In this document: positions 36,470 through 46,394 of the stretch, in pieces
Numbering within the stretch: position 1 is the first letter of the stretch
Layout: each line of letters opens with the position of its first letter
Source of the DNA: Hathewaya massiliensis
GTDB taxonomy: Bacteria > Bacillota > Clostridia > Clostridiales > Clostridiaceae
Direction: 5' to 3'
Assembly (NCBI RefSeq): GCF_902143515.1
Contig: NZ_CABFVD010000001.1
Coordinates: 936,122 to 1,000,121, forward strand
DNA: 64,000 nucleotides
The notes under the pieces: model-generated
The model's input: the letters and a program-made list of their open reading frames with translations, nothing else
The model's database searches: none
What the model was told of the DNA's origin: nothing
Translations under genes and position numbers: made by a program

Positions 36470-37774
36470 ATGATTAAAAAACAGGGAAAAACAATAACGG
36501 ATGACATGGTAAATAAGACCATGCACTATAGGTATTTTATTTACATTATATTAGCCCTAGGGTATTTTTTCGTGTATTTTCACAGAACTTCTACTGCGGT
36601 AATGTCTGAAGACTTAATTAAAAGTTTTAAAATTGCACCAGCTACTTTAGGACTTTTAAGTTCAATGTATTTCTATCCTTATGCAGTGGCACAACTTCCA
36701 GCTGGAATCTTGGCTGACAAATGGGGTGCCCGTAAAACTGTTTCACTATTTGTAATAGTGGCTGGTATTGGTGCCTTATTATTTGGTATGGCTACAAGTT
36801 TTAATGTTGCTCTATTTGGTAGGGCCTTAGTTGGTTTTGGTGTTGCTTTTATCTATGTACCAATTATGAGAATACTAGCGGATTGGTTTAAAAAAGATGA
36901 ATTTGCTACATATTCAGGGTTATTACTTGCTATTGGAAATGCTGGTTCCTTAGCTTCTGCTGCTCCTTTAGTATTTTTAATGGGTACTATTGGTTGGAGA
37001 AACTCTATGTACTCTGTTGGAGCTATTTCTATTTTAATTGGTATTCTAACCTATGTAATTGTTAGAAATAAACCTGAAGACATAGGCGGTGCTTCTATAG
37101 CTGCTATAGAAGGAAGAGAGGAAGTTAAAAATACAAATAAAAAAGCAAGTACTTTAGAAAATATTAAAGTAATAGTTAAAAACTATAACTTTTGGACTAC
37201 AGTTGTTATGCTATCATTTATGTATGGTACTATTATGGGATTCCAAGGACTTTGGGCTAGCTCTTACTTAACTACAATCTACCATATGAGCAAAGTTGAA
37301 GCTGGAAACTTATTGAGTATAATTCCTATAGGTATGATAATAGGTTGTCCTCTATCTGGCTTTGTATCAGATAAGGTTATAAAATCAAAGAAAAAAGTTG
37401 TATTACTTGGATGTATTCTTTATACATTAACTTGGATACCTCTTTTATTTATGATAGATAGCATGAGCATAAACTTCTTAAGAATCTTATTATTCTTCTA
37501 TGGACTGTTTGGAGGATTCTTTGTTGTAGTATATGCTAATTTAAAAGAAAATCTAAGTTTAGATATGGCAGCTACAGGTATCGGTCTTTTAAATACCTTC
37601 GTATTTTTATGTGGTGCCTTGTTCCAACAAATCATGGGTGCTATTATAGCTAAAAACACTAGTAATGGTGTAATTGCACTTACAGGCTTTAAAAACTCCT
37701 TTATCTTTTGTTTTGCTGCATTAATTATATGTATTTTATTCTTTGCAACTCAAAAAGAAAAGAAGAGAAATTAG
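36470..37774 (+). CDS. Major facilitator superfamily transporter
   Basis: This 434-residue permease has 12 predicted membrane segments with a central loop near 205-230. The MFS signature between segments 2 and 3 reads GILADKWGARKTV. The early RTSTAVMSEDLIKSF is typical of the sugar-phosphate/organic-anion permease branch (GlpT/ExuT-like or OxlT-like), but the substrate cannot be read from this. The start at 36470 is preceded by AGGGGGA; an in-frame ATG at 36419 has no ribosome site. It stands alone and ends at a large shared hairpin. Confidence 0.93.
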   Translation: MIKKQGKTITDDMVNKTMHYRYFIYIILALGYFFVYFHRTSTAVMSEDLIKSFKIAPATLGLLSSMYFYPYAVAQLPAGILADKWGARKTVSLFVIVAGIGALLFGMATSFNVALFGRALVGFGVAFIYVPIMRILADWFKKDEFATYSGLLLAIGNAGSLASAAPLVFLMGTIGWRNSMYSVGAISILIGILTYVIVRNKPEDIGGASIAAIEGREEVKNTNKKASTLENIKVIVKNYNFWTTVVMLSFMYGTIMGFQGLWASSYLTTIYHMSKVEAGNLLSIIPIGMIIGCPLSGFVSDKVIKSKKKVVLLGCILYTLTWIPLLFMIDSMSINFLRILLFFYGLFGGFFVVVYANLKENLSLDMAATGIGLLNTFVFLCGALFQQIMGAIIAKNTSNGVIALTGFKNSFIFCFAALIICILFFATQKEKKRN

Positions 37775-37836
37775 AACTAAAGCATAATATATAAGAAAAG
37801 CTTTTAAGTAATACATCCTGGCCGTAAAAAAATAAG

Positions 37837-37915
37837 AAGACCATGTGTAAATAAGGAATAATAAAATGTACCGTAGAGTATATATTATAACCCTTATTTT
37901 ATACATGGTTTTATT
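37837..37915. terminator. Long hairpin between convergent MFS gene and accA
   Basis: ACCATGTGTAAATAAGG near 37840 pairs with CCCTTATTTTATACATGGT near 37892-37909, flanked by A/T tracts. It can end both the MFS transcript and the 10-kb fatty-acid operon. Confidence 0.65.
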
Positions 37916-37968
37916 AATAAATTAATACTGTTATAACTTAGTAAATATTAATTTGCAGATCTCTGTTT

Positions 37969-38919
37969 TTACTCCGTAAACGCTCCTATTTTCCTAAATT
38001 TATAATATCGCTTTTTAAGTAACCCCTCTATGGGCTCTTTTAAAAGCCTAGGTAAACTTTCTTCTAAATGTTTTTTTAAAACAGATGCCATATTGTCTAA
38101 ATCCTTATGGGCACCACCAAGAGGTTCTTTTATTATTCTATCTATAATTCCAAACTCACTTAAATCTTCTGCGGTTATTTTCATTGTTTCTGAAGCTTCT
38201 CTTGCCCTTTTAGCATCTTTAAACAAAATGCTTGCAAAGCCTTCTGGTGACAGTATGGAGTATATTGAATTTTGTAGCATCCAAACTTCATCTCCTACTG
38301 CTAAAGCTAAAGCTCCTCCACTTCCACCTTCTCCTATAACAATAGAGATTATTATGGTTTCTAAATCAGACATTTCTAAAAGGTTTCTTGCAATAGCTTC
38401 CCCTTGCCCTCTCTCTTCCGCTCCAATTCCACAAAATGCTCCTGGGGTATCTACAAAACATATTATGGGTCTTTTAAACTTTTCAGCTTGCTTCATAAGC
38501 CTTAAGGCTTTTCTATATCCTTCTGGATGGGGCATTCCAAAGTTTCTTTCTATATTTTCTTCTAAATTTCGCCCTTTTTGTTGCCCTATAATAGTTACAG
38601 GTATGCCATTAATTGTTGCTATTCCACCAACTATGGATAAATCCTCTCCGTATAATCTATCGCCATGAAATTCTATAAAGTTTGTAAATATCTTATTTAT
38701 ATAATCAAGAGCTGTAGGTCTTTCCACTAATCTTGCTATTTTCACTTTATCCCAAGGTTCTAAATTCTCATAAACTTCTCTTTCCATCTTTTCTAACTTT
38801 TTTTCTAATAAACTTATTTCACTTACCAAATCTATATTCTGTTCTAAGGAAATACTTTTCAAGTCTTTAATCTTCTCTTTTAAGTTGTAAATATTTTTTT
38901 CAAAATCTAGGTCTGACAC
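37969..38919 (-). CDS. accA: Acetyl-CoA carboxylase carboxyltransferase subunit alpha
   Basis: AccA forms, with AccD, the carboxyltransferase that moves CO2 from biotin to acetyl-CoA, giving malonyl-CoA. The crotonase-fold core shows [54 protein letters not shown], and [16 protein letters not shown] place the start at the GTG 38917-38919: GAGAGG lies 11 bases before it, and the protein then begins SDLDFEKNI like other AccA proteins. Upstream in-frame ATG codons at 38962-38964 and 38947-38949 have no ribosome site but cannot be excluded. It is the last gene of the operon. Confidence 0.95.
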   Translation of the reverse strand: MSDLDFEKNIYNLKEKIKDLKSISLEQNIDLVSEISLLEKKLEKMEREVYENLEPWDKVKIARLVERPTALDYINKIFTNFIEFHGDRLYGEDLSIVGGIATINGIPVTIIGQQKGRNLEENIERNFGMPHPEGYRKALRLMKQAEKFKRPIICFVDTPGAFCGIGAEERGQGEAIARNLLEMSDLETIIISIVIGEGGSGGALALAVGDEVWMLQNSIYSILSPEGFASILFKDAKRAREASETMKITAEDLSEFGIIDRIIKEPLGGAHKDLDNMASVLKKHLEESLPRLLKEPIEGLLKKRYYKFRKIGAFTE

Positions 38920-39016
38920 AAATAGCACATCCTCTCTTTTAAGAGACATATTTGTAAGAATCATAGAAATTTATTAGGCATAAATACTAAAATATCTCTC
39001 ACCGTATTAGATATGT

Positions 39017-39889
39017 TTAACAGCAATGAAGTTTTAATATAGAAGATAGCGTTTCTTTCATATCTTTTCTATGAACTATTTTATCTATAAATCCTTTTTT
39101 TAATAAAAACTCCGCACTTTGAAATTCTTTAGGCAGTTCTTGTTTTATTGTCTGTTCTATTACCCTTTTTCCTGCAAAGCCAATTAAGGCATTAGGTTCT
39201 GCTAAAATTATATCTCCTAGCATGGCAAAGCTTGCTGTAACCCCACCTGTAGTAGGATCTGTAAGTACAGTTATATATAATAGTCCTTCTTTAGAGTGCT
39301 TCTTAACCGCAGCGCTAACCTTTGCCATCTGCATTAAAGAATATATTCCCTCTTGCATTCTAGCTCCTCCAGATGCTGTAAATAAAACTACAGGTAACTT
39401 TTTATCAGTGCAAACTTCAAATAGTCTAGTTATTTTTTCACCTACTACAGAGCCCATACTTCCCATCATAAAATTGGAGTCCATAACCCCAAGTCCTACA
39501 GTACTTCCTTCTATATCTCCAATGCCTGTTACTACGGCTTCCTTTATCTTTGTAGTTTCCATTAGTCCTTCTATTTTCTCACTATATCCTGGGAAATTAA
39601 GAGGATTTTTAGTTGTCATATTACAATCTAATTCTTTAAATGTCCCTTTATCTAAGGTATAATGGATTCTCTCACTGCTATTTATTCTAAAGTGAGTTCC
39701 ACATTCTTCACAAGTCATAAAAGCATCTTTTATATCTTTTTTATAAAGTATTCTTCCACAACTTTCGCACTTAACCCACATACCATTGGGTATATTAGGT
39801 TTACACTCTTCATTGTTAGGCTTTTTCTCTCCATTTTCTATAATTATAGTTGCATATCTATTTTTCTTAAAAATATTTTTAATTCCCAT
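39017..39889 (-). CDS. accD: Acetyl-CoA carboxylase carboxyltransferase subunit beta
   Basis: This 290-residue subunit pairs with AccA. The N-terminal zinc ribbon is visible as [12 protein letters not shown] and TCEECGTHF (four Cys). The crotonase-fold core follows with [40 protein letters not shown] and [18 protein letters not shown]. It is separated from accC by 26 bases and from accA by less than 100, and all genes run in one direction, so co-transcription is expected. Confidence 0.97.
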   Translation of the reverse strand: MGIKNIFKKNRYATIIIENGEKKPNNEECKPNIPNGMWVKCESCGRILYKKDIKDAFMTCEECGTHFRINSSERIHYTLDKGTFKELDCNMTTKNPLNFPGYSEKIEGLMETTKIKEAVVTGIGDIEGSTVGLGVMDSNFMMGSMGSVVGEKITRLFEVCTDKKLPVVLFTASGGARMQEGIYSLMQMAKVSAAVKKHSKEGLLYITVLTDPTTGGVTASFAMLGDIILAEPNALIGFAGKRVIEQTIKQELPKEFQSAEFLLKKGFIDKIVHRKDMKETLSSILKLHCC

Positions 39890-39915
39890 TTTATCACCAC
39901 ATAAAAAGATTTTAA

Positions 39916-41259
39916 CTAAATGCCAAACTCTTTATTTATAAAACTTGTATCAAAGTTTCCTAACCTAAAATTCTCATTTCTTAGTATGGTATAATGAAAA
40001 TCAATGTTTGTTTTTAATCCATCAATTATCAATTCCCCTAAGGCTCTCTCCATCTTGCTTATAGCTTCATCCCTAGTGTTTCCATGGACTATAAGTTTTC
40101 CTATCATAGAATCATAATAAGGGGGTATTTTATACCCTTGATAAATAGCACTGTCTAGTCTTATACCAATTCCACCAGGAAAGTGAACTATATTAATAGT
40201 TCCTGGGGAAGGCATAAAGTTACGTTCAGGATCCTCTGCGTTTATACGACATTCTATAGAGTGTCCTTTTATTTTTATGTCCTCTTGTTTTATGTCTAAC
40301 TTTTCTCCACTAGCTATTTTAATTTGCTCTTTAACTAAGTCTATTCCTGTTACCATCTCTGTTATTGGATGTTCTACTTGAATTCTTGTATTCATCTCCA
40401 TAAAATAAAAGTCACCCTTGTTATCTAATAAAAATTCAATAGTTCCTGCATTTTTATAACTAACAGCTTTAGCTCCAATAATCGCTGCTTCTCCCATTCT
40501 AGTCCTAAGCTCTTCCGTCATTATAGGACAAGGTGCTTCTTCTAATATTTTTTGGTTTCTTCTTTGTATTGAACAATCCCTTTCTCCTAAGTATATTATA
40601 TTCCCGTAGTTATCACCTAAAAGTTGTATTTCAACATGACGAGGATTTTCTATAAACTTTTCTATATACATGCTATCGTCATCAAAGGCTGCTTTTGATT
40701 CTGTACTAGCTGTATCAAAGGCCTTTAAAAACTCTTTTTCTTCCCTTACTATCCTTATGCCTCTTCCACCACCACCAGCAGAGGCTTTTATCATTACAGG
40801 AAAACCTATTTCTTTTGCTACTTTTAAACCTTCTTCCCTGTGTTTTACAGCTCCTTTAGAGCCCTTAATTACAGGTACTCCATGTTTCTCCATGGTACTC
40901 TTTGCCTTTGACTTATTTCCCATAAGTTCTATGGTTTCAGCATCAGGCCCTATAAATACTATATTACATTCTTTGCACATCTGAGCAAACTTACTATTTT
41001 CAGACAAAAACCCGAAACCAGGGTGAATAGCTTCTGCACCTGTAAGCACCGCAGCACTAAGTATGTTTTTTATATTTAAATAACTCTCACTTGCTTTAGC
41101 AGGTCCTATGCAGACAGCTTCATCTGCAAGCTGAGTATGAATAGCTTCTTCATCAGCTTTCGAATAAACTGCTACTGTTCTTATGCCTAACTCTCTACAA
41201 GCCCTTATGACCCTAACAGCAATTTCTCCTCTATTTGCAATTAAAATCTTTTTAAACAT
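39916..41259 (-). CDS. accC: Biotin carboxylase
   Basis: This 447-residue ATP-grasp enzyme carboxylates the biotin of AccB using bicarbonate and ATP. It shows [19 protein letters not shown], the glycine-rich lid [34 protein letters not shown] and the active-site [19 protein letters not shown]. The length is standard for the separate-subunit acetyl-CoA carboxylase. It starts two bases after the fabZ stop. Confidence 0.97.
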   Translation of the reverse strand: MFKKILIANRGEIAVRVIRACRELGIRTVAVYSKADEEAIHTQLADEAVCIGPAKASESYLNIKNILSAAVLTGAEAIHPGFGFLSENSKFAQMCKECNIVFIGPDAETIELMGNKSKAKSTMEKHGVPVIKGSKGAVKHREEGLKVAKEIGFPVMIKASAGGGGRGIRIVREEKEFLKAFDTASTESKAAFDDDSMYIEKFIENPRHVEIQLLGDNYGNIIYLGERDCSIQRRNQKILEEAPCPIMTEELRTRMGEAAIIGAKAVSYKNAGTIEFLLDNKGDFYFMEMNTRIQVEHPITEMVTGIDLVKEQIKIASGEKLDIKQEDIKIKGHSIECRINAEDPERNFMPSPGTINIVHFPGGIGIRLDSAIYQGYKIPPYYDSMIGKLIVHGNTRDEAISKMERALGELIIDGLKTNIDFHYTILRNENFRLGNFDTSFINKEFGI

Positions 41260-41261
41260 AA

Positions 41262-41693
41262 CTATTCCCCCACTGCAAAAGTAAGTTCTGCAATAGCCAC
41301 CACTTCACCATCTACAGTAGCCTTAGCAGCTCCTATACCTAAAGGACCCTTTCTTTTTATTATTTCTATCTCTAAGTCTAATCTATCTCCTGGTATAACT
41401 TTTTTCTTAAATCTTGCCTTATTTATTCCTCCAAAATAAGCTATCTTGCCCTTAAATTCTTCCATACTTAAAAGAGCTACAGCACCAACCTGTGCTAGGG
41501 CTTCTATAATTAAAACTCCTGGCATTACAGGTTCTTCCGGAAAATGTCCTTGAAAAAAATAATCGTTTATGCTTACATTTTTATATCCTTTAGCACTTTT
41601 CCCAGGCTCTATCTCCTCTATTCTGTCAACAAGTATAAAAGGATATCTATGTGGAATAATCTTTTGAATTTCCTTTATATCCAAAATCCTCAC
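41262..41693 (-). CDS. fabZ: 3-hydroxyacyl-ACP dehydratase FabZ
   Basis: This 143-residue hot-dog-fold enzyme removes water from beta-hydroxyacyl-ACP. The catalytic His and Glu lie in [24 protein letters not shown], preceded by [13 protein letters not shown]. No FabA or second isomerase is present in this operon, so unsaturated chains, if made, need another enzyme. It is tightly packed between accB and accC. Confidence 0.97.
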   Translation of the reverse strand: MRILDIKEIQKIIPHRYPFILVDRIEEIEPGKSAKGYKNVSINDYFFQGHFPEEPVMPGVLIIEALAQVGAVALLSMEEFKGKIAYFGGINKARFKKKVIPGDRLDLEIEIIKRKGPLGIGAAKATVDGEVVAIAELTFAVGE

Positions 41694-41696
41694 TCC

Positions 41697-42188
41697 TTAT
41701 TTTCTTATCTTAAATAAACTCTCTCCATATTGGACCATATCTTCATTGCTTACTAAAATCTCTTCTATTATGCCATCTACATCACTATTTATCTCATTCA
41801 TAAGTTTCATAGCTTCTATTATGCAAAGTGTATCTCCTTTTTTCACCCTATCTCCAATCTTTACAAACCTCTCTCCTCCTGGTGTTCCTGAAGAATAAAA
41901 GGTTCCAACTATTGGTGAAGTAATAATGTGAAAATCCTCTTCATCTATTTTTTCTTTTATCTGCTCTTTTTCTAATACTTGAGACTTTTCCTCATTATTT
42001 AATATTTCTTGTTTTTCTATTAGGTCTTCTTTAATAAATTCTTCTCTTTCTACTGGGAGATTTTTAGCTATAATAGTTTTTGATTCTTTTCCCATTTTAA
42101 TAAAAAGACCTTCTTTTTCTATTTCTAAGTAAGTTAATTTTGAATCACTTAAAACTTTAATAAGATTTTCTATCTCTTTATAATCCAT
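41697..42188 (-). CDS. accB: Biotin carboxyl carrier protein of acetyl-CoA carboxylase
   Basis: This 163-residue carrier has an N-terminal dimerising helix, an acidic Lys/Glu linker in place of the usual Pro/Ala-rich one (about 45-85), and the C-terminal biotinyl domain (about 90-163). The biotinylated Lys is in [12 protein letters not shown], with the thumb near [12 protein letters not shown]. It starts two bases after the fabF stop and lies three bases before fabZ. Confidence 0.96.
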   Translation of the reverse strand: MDYKEIENLIKVLSDSKLTYLEIEKEGLFIKMGKESKTIIAKNLPVEREEFIKEDLIEKQEILNNEEKSQVLEKEQIKEKIDEEDFHIITSPIVGTFYSSGTPGGERFVKIGDRVKKGDTLCIIEAMKLMNEINSDVDGIIEEILVSNEDMVQYGESLFKIRK

Positions 42189-42190
42189 AT

Positions 42191-43432
42191 TTACTTACCT
42201 TCCCACCTTTTAAATAATAAAGTAGCATTATGCCCTCCAAAACCTAGAGAATTAGATAAAGCATATTTAAGCTCCATATCCCTTCCCTTTAAAGGAACAT
42301 AATCTAAATCGCACTCTTCATCTTTCACTTTAAGACCTATGGTTGGATGAATAAACCCTTCTTCTAAGGATTTAATGCAAACTATAGCCTCTATTGCTCC
42401 TGCTGCTCCTAACAAATGCCCTGTCATAGACTTAGTTGAACTTACTGGTATTTTATATGCAAAATCACCAAAAAGCTTTTTTATAGCTCTCGTTTCAAAC
42501 TTATCATTATACGGAGTACTAGTTCCATGAGCATTGATATAAGATATTTCTTCTTTATCTATATTTCCCTCTTTTATAGCAAGCTCCATACACTTTGCAG
42601 CACCTTCTCCCTCTGGACTTGGTGAAGTTATATGATAAGCATCACAGTTAGATCCATATCCTATGATTTCTCCGTAGATTTTAGCACCTCTTTTTATAGC
42701 ATGCTCTAGTGATTCTAGTATTAATACCCCTGCACCTTCTCCCATTACAAATCCATTTCTCTCTTTATCAAAAGGTATTGATGCTCTCTCTTTCTCTTCA
42801 GTGGTATTTAAAGCTGTCATATTAGCAAAACCAGCTATGGAAAGTGGAGTTATAGATGCTTCTGCACCACCACATATCATAATATCTGAGTTGCCATGTT
42901 TTATTGCCCTAAAAGCTTCTCCTATGGAATTTGTTCCTGTAGCACAGGCTGTAACAATACTAGTACAAATACCCTTAGCCCCATACTTAATAGCTATATT
43001 GCCTGCTGCCATATTAGATATAATCATTGGTATAGTCATTGGAGATACTCTATTAGGCCCTTTATTTAAAAGCTTTTCATCTTCTTTTTCTATGGTTTCA
43101 ATTCCACCAATGCCTGAGCTTACAATTACTCCAAATCTATCTCTATCTATGCTCTCTAAGTCTAAATTAGAATCCTTAATAGCTTCTTCTGCAGCTATTA
43201 AGGCAAGCTGGCAGTATCTGTCTATTCTCTTAGCTTCTCTTTTTTCTATATAATCTTCTATATTTAAATTTTTTATTTCAGCTGCTAAAGTAACTTTATG
43301 ATTTTCTAATGAAAATCTAGTTATTTTATCTATTCCACATTTACCATTCTTTGCTGAACTCCAAAAATCCTTTAAGTTATTTCCTATAGGAGTTAAAGCT
43401 CCCATCCCAGTTACCACAACTCTATTAAGCAT
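42191..43432 (-). CDS. fabF: Beta-ketoacyl-ACP synthase II
   Basis: This 413-residue condensing enzyme elongates acyl-ACP with malonyl-ACP. The nucleophilic Cys is in [16 protein letters not shown], and the two catalytic His are in [11 protein letters not shown] and [12 protein letters not shown]. The gatekeeper region [14 protein letters not shown] is intact. As the only KAS I/II in the operon, it must handle all elongation steps and temperature control of chain type. Confidence 0.97.
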   Translation of the reverse strand: MLNRVVVTGMGALTPIGNNLKDFWSSAKNGKCGIDKITRFSLENHKVTLAAEIKNLNIEDYIEKREAKRIDRYCQLALIAAEEAIKDSNLDLESIDRDRFGVIVSSGIGGIETIEKEDEKLLNKGPNRVSPMTIPMIISNMAAGNIAIKYGAKGICTSIVTACATGTNSIGEAFRAIKHGNSDIMICGGAEASITPLSIAGFANMTALNTTEEKERASIPFDKERNGFVMGEGAGVLILESLEHAIKRGAKIYGEIIGYGSNCDAYHITSPSPEGEGAAKCMELAIKEGNIDKEEISYINAHGTSTPYNDKFETRAIKKLFGDFAYKIPVSSTKSMTGHLLGAAGAIEAIVCIKSLEEGFIHPTIGLKVKDEECDLDYVPLKGRDMELKYALSNSLGFGGHNATLLFKRWEGK

Positions 43433-43449
43433 TTAAATACCACCTTTCT

Positions 43450-44190
43450 TTAAACTACCATACCACCATCTACATTTATCACTTGCCCTGTTATATAAGA
43501 TGACTGCTGTGATGCTAGAAAAGCCACCATATTAGCTACATCTTCAGGTTCTCCCATTCTCTTTAATGGTATCTGACTATTTATATGTTCTTTTACCTTA
43601 TCTGAAAGAACTTCTGTCATATCAGTTTTTATAAAACCTGGTGCTATGGCATTTACAGTTATTCCTCGACTACCAACTTCCTTTGCAAGGGATTTAGTTA
43701 AACCTATTACCCCTGCTTTAGAGGATGCATAGTTTAATTGTCCAGCATTACCTACAATACCAACAACAGAAGATATATTTATAATTCTGCCTTCCCTTTG
43801 TTTTAACATTATAGGCGTTATATGCTTTACAAAATTAAAAGTTCCCTTTAAATTAACATCTATAACCTTATCAAAATCCTCTTCACTCATTCTCATTAGA
43901 AGAGTATCCTTTGTGATTCCAGCATTATTAACTAAAATATCTATTCTTCCAAAATGATTTAAAGTGTCCTTCACCAATTTTTCTACGGAATTAAAATCTG
44001 ATGAATCCACCTCAAAACCTAAAGCTTCTACATCTTTAGCTTTTATTTCTTTCAATGTTTCTTCTACTGATTCATTATATTTTCTATAGTTTATTACTAT
44101 ATTTGCCCCTAGACTAGCAAGCTTTAATGCTATAGCCCTGCCTATACCTCTGCTTCCACCTGTAATAATCGCAACCTTTCCCTTTAGCAT
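43450..44190 (-). CDS. fabG: 3-oxoacyl-ACP reductase
   Basis: This 246-residue short-chain dehydrogenase reduces beta-ketoacyl-ACP with NADPH. It shows the cofactor motif TGGSRGIGRAIAL, the NNAG motif, catalytic Ser in INISSVVG, and the Tyr-x-x-x-Lys in LNYASSKAG. The C-terminus ITGQVINVDGGMVV is typical of FabG. It is 12 bases downstream of fabD. Confidence 0.97.
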   Translation of the reverse strand: MLKGKVAIITGGSRGIGRAIALKLASLGANIVINYRKYNESVEETLKEIKAKDVEALGFEVDSSDFNSVEKLVKDTLNHFGRIDILVNNAGITKDTLLMRMSEEDFDKVIDVNLKGTFNFVKHITPIMLKQREGRIINISSVVGIVGNAGQLNYASSKAGVIGLTKSLAKEVGSRGITVNAIAPGFIKTDMTEVLSDKVKEHINSQIPLKRMGEPEDVANMVAFLASQQSSYITGQVINVDGGMVV

Positions 44191-44202
44191 AACAGCTCCT
44201 CC

Positions 44203-45129
44203 TTAAAGAGAACTTATAGTTTTTTCTAAGGTATCTAAATCCTCTATATTAAATATTTCTACTTTCCTATTTATTTTTTTTATAAATCCACTTAAAACCT
44301 TTGATGGTCCTATTTCAATAAAGGTATCTACACCCTTATTAATCATAGTCTCTATAGATTTCTCCCATAAAACAGGACTCATAACTTGTTTTTTTAGAGT
44401 TTCTACAAAATTTTCTTCTTCCATAACTTCCCCAGTAACATTAGTTATAATAGGTATATTAGGTTTATTAAACTTTACCTTATTAAGCTCTAATTCCAAA
44501 TTATTTGCTGCTTCTTTTAACATAGCTGTATGAAAAGGACCACTAACTGAAAGTTCTACTGCTCTCATGGCTCCCATATCCTTAGCAATATTGCAAGCTT
44601 CCTTTATTGCAGCTACTTCTCCACCTAAAACAATTTGCTTTGGGCAATTTATATTTGATATAGCTATAAATCCTTTTGAACTTGCACCTTTAACTATTTC
44701 ATCTACTCTTTCATAACTTAAGCCTATGATTGCAGCCATAGAGCCAATTCCCTTAGGTACTGCCTCCTCCATAAGTTTTCCTCTTTTTCTAACTAACAAA
44801 AGAGCCTCTTCAAAGCTTAAAGAACCAGATGCAACTAAGGCTGAATATTCTCCAAGACTTAATCCTGCTGTAATATAAGGTTTTATACCCTTTCCTTCAA
44901 GAGCTCTTAATATGGCAATGCTTACAGTAAGTATGGCTGGTTGTGTATTTTTTGTTTTATCAAGTTCCTCTTTAGGTCCATTAAAACAAAGCTCACTTAC
45001 CTTAAAATCTAAAACCTCATCAGCAAAATCAAAAATAGCTTTAGATTCACTTATATGATCATATAATTCCTTGCCCATGCCTACATATTGAGAACCTTGC
45101 CCAGGAAATATAAAAGCTATTTTCCTCAT
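44203..45129 (-). CDS. fabD: Malonyl-CoA:ACP transacylase
   Basis: This 308-residue enzyme moves malonate from CoA to ACP. The Ser nucleophile is in AGLSLGEYSALV, with FIFPGQGSQYVGMG at the N-terminus and His in VSGPFHTAML. The start is set at 45129: AAGGAGG lies six bases before it, inside the end of fabK. The reading frame could begin 21 bases earlier but with no ribosome site. Confidence 0.97.
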   Translation of the reverse strand: MRKIAFIFPGQGSQYVGMGKELYDHISESKAIFDFADEVLDFKVSELCFNGPKEELDKTKNTQPAILTVSIAILRALEGKGIKPYITAGLSLGEYSALVASGSLSFEEALLLVRKRGKLMEEAVPKGIGSMAAIIGLSYERVDEIVKGASSKGFIAISNINCPKQIVLGGEVAAIKEACNIAKDMGAMRAVELSVSGPFHTAMLKEAANNLELELNKVKFNKPNIPIITNVTGEVMEEENFVETLKKQVMSPVLWEKSIETMINKGVDTFIEIGPSKVLSGFIKKINRKVEIFNIEDLDTLEKTISSL

Positions 45130-45130
45130 A

Positions 45131-46069
45131 TTAATCCTCCTTAAACCCATTTATAACTTCCCTAGCTTCCTTAAATATACCCTCTATTATTTCTTTACAA
45201 CTCTCTTCTTTTTTTATTAAACCTGCTATTTGTCCTGCCATAATGGATCCACCATCTATATCTCCTTCTTTTACAGCTTTTCTCAAAGCACCTGCTCCTA
45301 ATTTGTTAAACTCCTCTTCTGATATGCCTTCCTTCTCCAAAACCATAAACTTTCTAGATAGTTTATTTCTTAATACCCTAACAGGATGCCCTGTAAATCT
45401 ACCAGTAACCACAGTATCTATATCCTTAGATTCTATTACTTTCTTTTTATAGTTTTCATGAACAGTACATTCCTTTGCCACTAAAAATCTAGTGCCTAAT
45501 TGTACTCCACTAGCTCCAAGCATGAAGGCAGCTGCTACTCCTCTGCCATCACCTATACCGCCAGCTGCAATAACAGGAATATTAACAGCATCCATAACTT
45601 GAGGCACAAGTACCATAGTTGTAAGTTCCCCTATATGACCTCCAGCCTCACAGCCTTCAACTACTATGGCATCAGCCCCTGTTCTCTCCATCCTCTTAGC
45701 TAAGGCAACAGAAGCAACCACTGGAATAACTTTTATTCCATGAGCTTTCCACTTTTCTATATACTTACCTGGATTCCCTGCTCCTGTAGTAACTACTTTT
45801 ACCCCTTCTTCGCAAACAAGTTCTGCAATCTCCTCTGCAAAGGGGCTTAAAAGCATTATGTTAACACCAAAAGGTTTATCTGTTATTTCTTTTGCTTTTC
45901 GTATTTCTTCCCTTACATATTCAACAGGAGCATTACCAGCTGCAATAATTCCAAGCCCTCCTGCATTTGAAACAGCAGCAGCAAGAGAACTATCTGCAAC
46001 CCAAGCCATTCCCCCTTGTATTATGGGATATTTAATATCTAAAACCTCACATAGATTGTACCTACACAT
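45131..46069 (-). CDS. fabK: Enoyl-ACP reductase II (FMN-dependent)
   Basis: This 312-residue protein is a TIM-barrel flavoenzyme that reduces the enoyl-ACP double bond. It shows YPIIQGGMAWVADSSLAAAVSNAGGLGIIAAG, VEGCEAGGHIG, IAAGGIGDGRGVAAAFMLGASGVQLGTRF. Its presence instead of FabI implies natural resistance of this step to triclosan-like inhibitors, as known for FabK. It is one base from fabD and sits after acpP, the usual clostridial order. Confidence 0.96.
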   Translation of the reverse strand: MCRYNLCEVLDIKYPIIQGGMAWVADSSLAAAVSNAGGLGIIAAGNAPVEYVREEIRKAKEITDKPFGVNIMLLSPFAEEIAELVCEEGVKVVTTGAGNPGKYIEKWKAHGIKVIPVVASVALAKRMERTGADAIVVEGCEAGGHIGELTTMVLVPQVMDAVNIPVIAAGGIGDGRGVAAAFMLGASGVQLGTRFLVAKECTVHENYKKKVIESKDIDTVVTGRFTGHPVRVLRNKLSRKFMVLEKEGISEEEFNKLGAGALRKAVKEGDIDGGSIMAGQIAGLIKKEESCKEIIEGIFKEAREVINGFKED

Positions 46070-46099
46070 ACTAAACCTCCATGTCTTAGGACATAAGTT

Positions 46100-46330
46100 T
46101 TATTTTTGTTTTTTTTCAATATAAGCTACAACTTCCCCTACAGTCTTTATATCTTCAATATCCTCATTTGGAATTTGAATTTCAAACTCTTCCTCTAAGG
46201 ACATTACAATTTCAAAAATTTCAAGTGAATCTACACCTAAATCCTCAACTAATTTTGACTCCATTTTTATTTCATCTTCCTCAACACCTAATTGATCAAC
46301 TATAACCTTTTTAACTTTTTCTAATATCAT
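46100..46330 (-). CDS. acpP: Acyl carrier protein
   Basis: This 76-residue acidic four-helix protein carries growing acyl chains on a phosphopantetheine attached to Ser in DLGVDSLEIFEIV. It starts after AAGGAGAGG. A FabT-type palindrome lies just upstream (46362-46380), so acpP and the genes behind it may be controlled apart from fabH. Confidence 0.97.
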   Translation of the reverse strand: MILEKVKKVIVDQLGVEEDEIKMESKLVEDLGVDSLEIFEIVMSLEEEFEIQIPNEDIEDIKTVGEVVAYIEKKQK

Positions 46331-46361
46331 ATTATTCCTCTCCTTCTACTTTTTTATATTT

Positions 46362-46380
46362 TACTTTGACTTTCAAAGTA
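46362..46380. promoter_or_regulatory. FabT-type operator inside the fab operon, before acpP
   Basis: TACTTTGA (46362-46369) and TCAAAGTA (46373-46380) are exact arms around CTT. The same arms occur at the fabT promoter (47965-47983). It sits in the 64-bp gap between fabH and acpP. I do not see a strong promoter hexamer pair around it. Confidence 0.85.
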
Positions 46381-46394
46381 TTTTTTAAAAAAAT

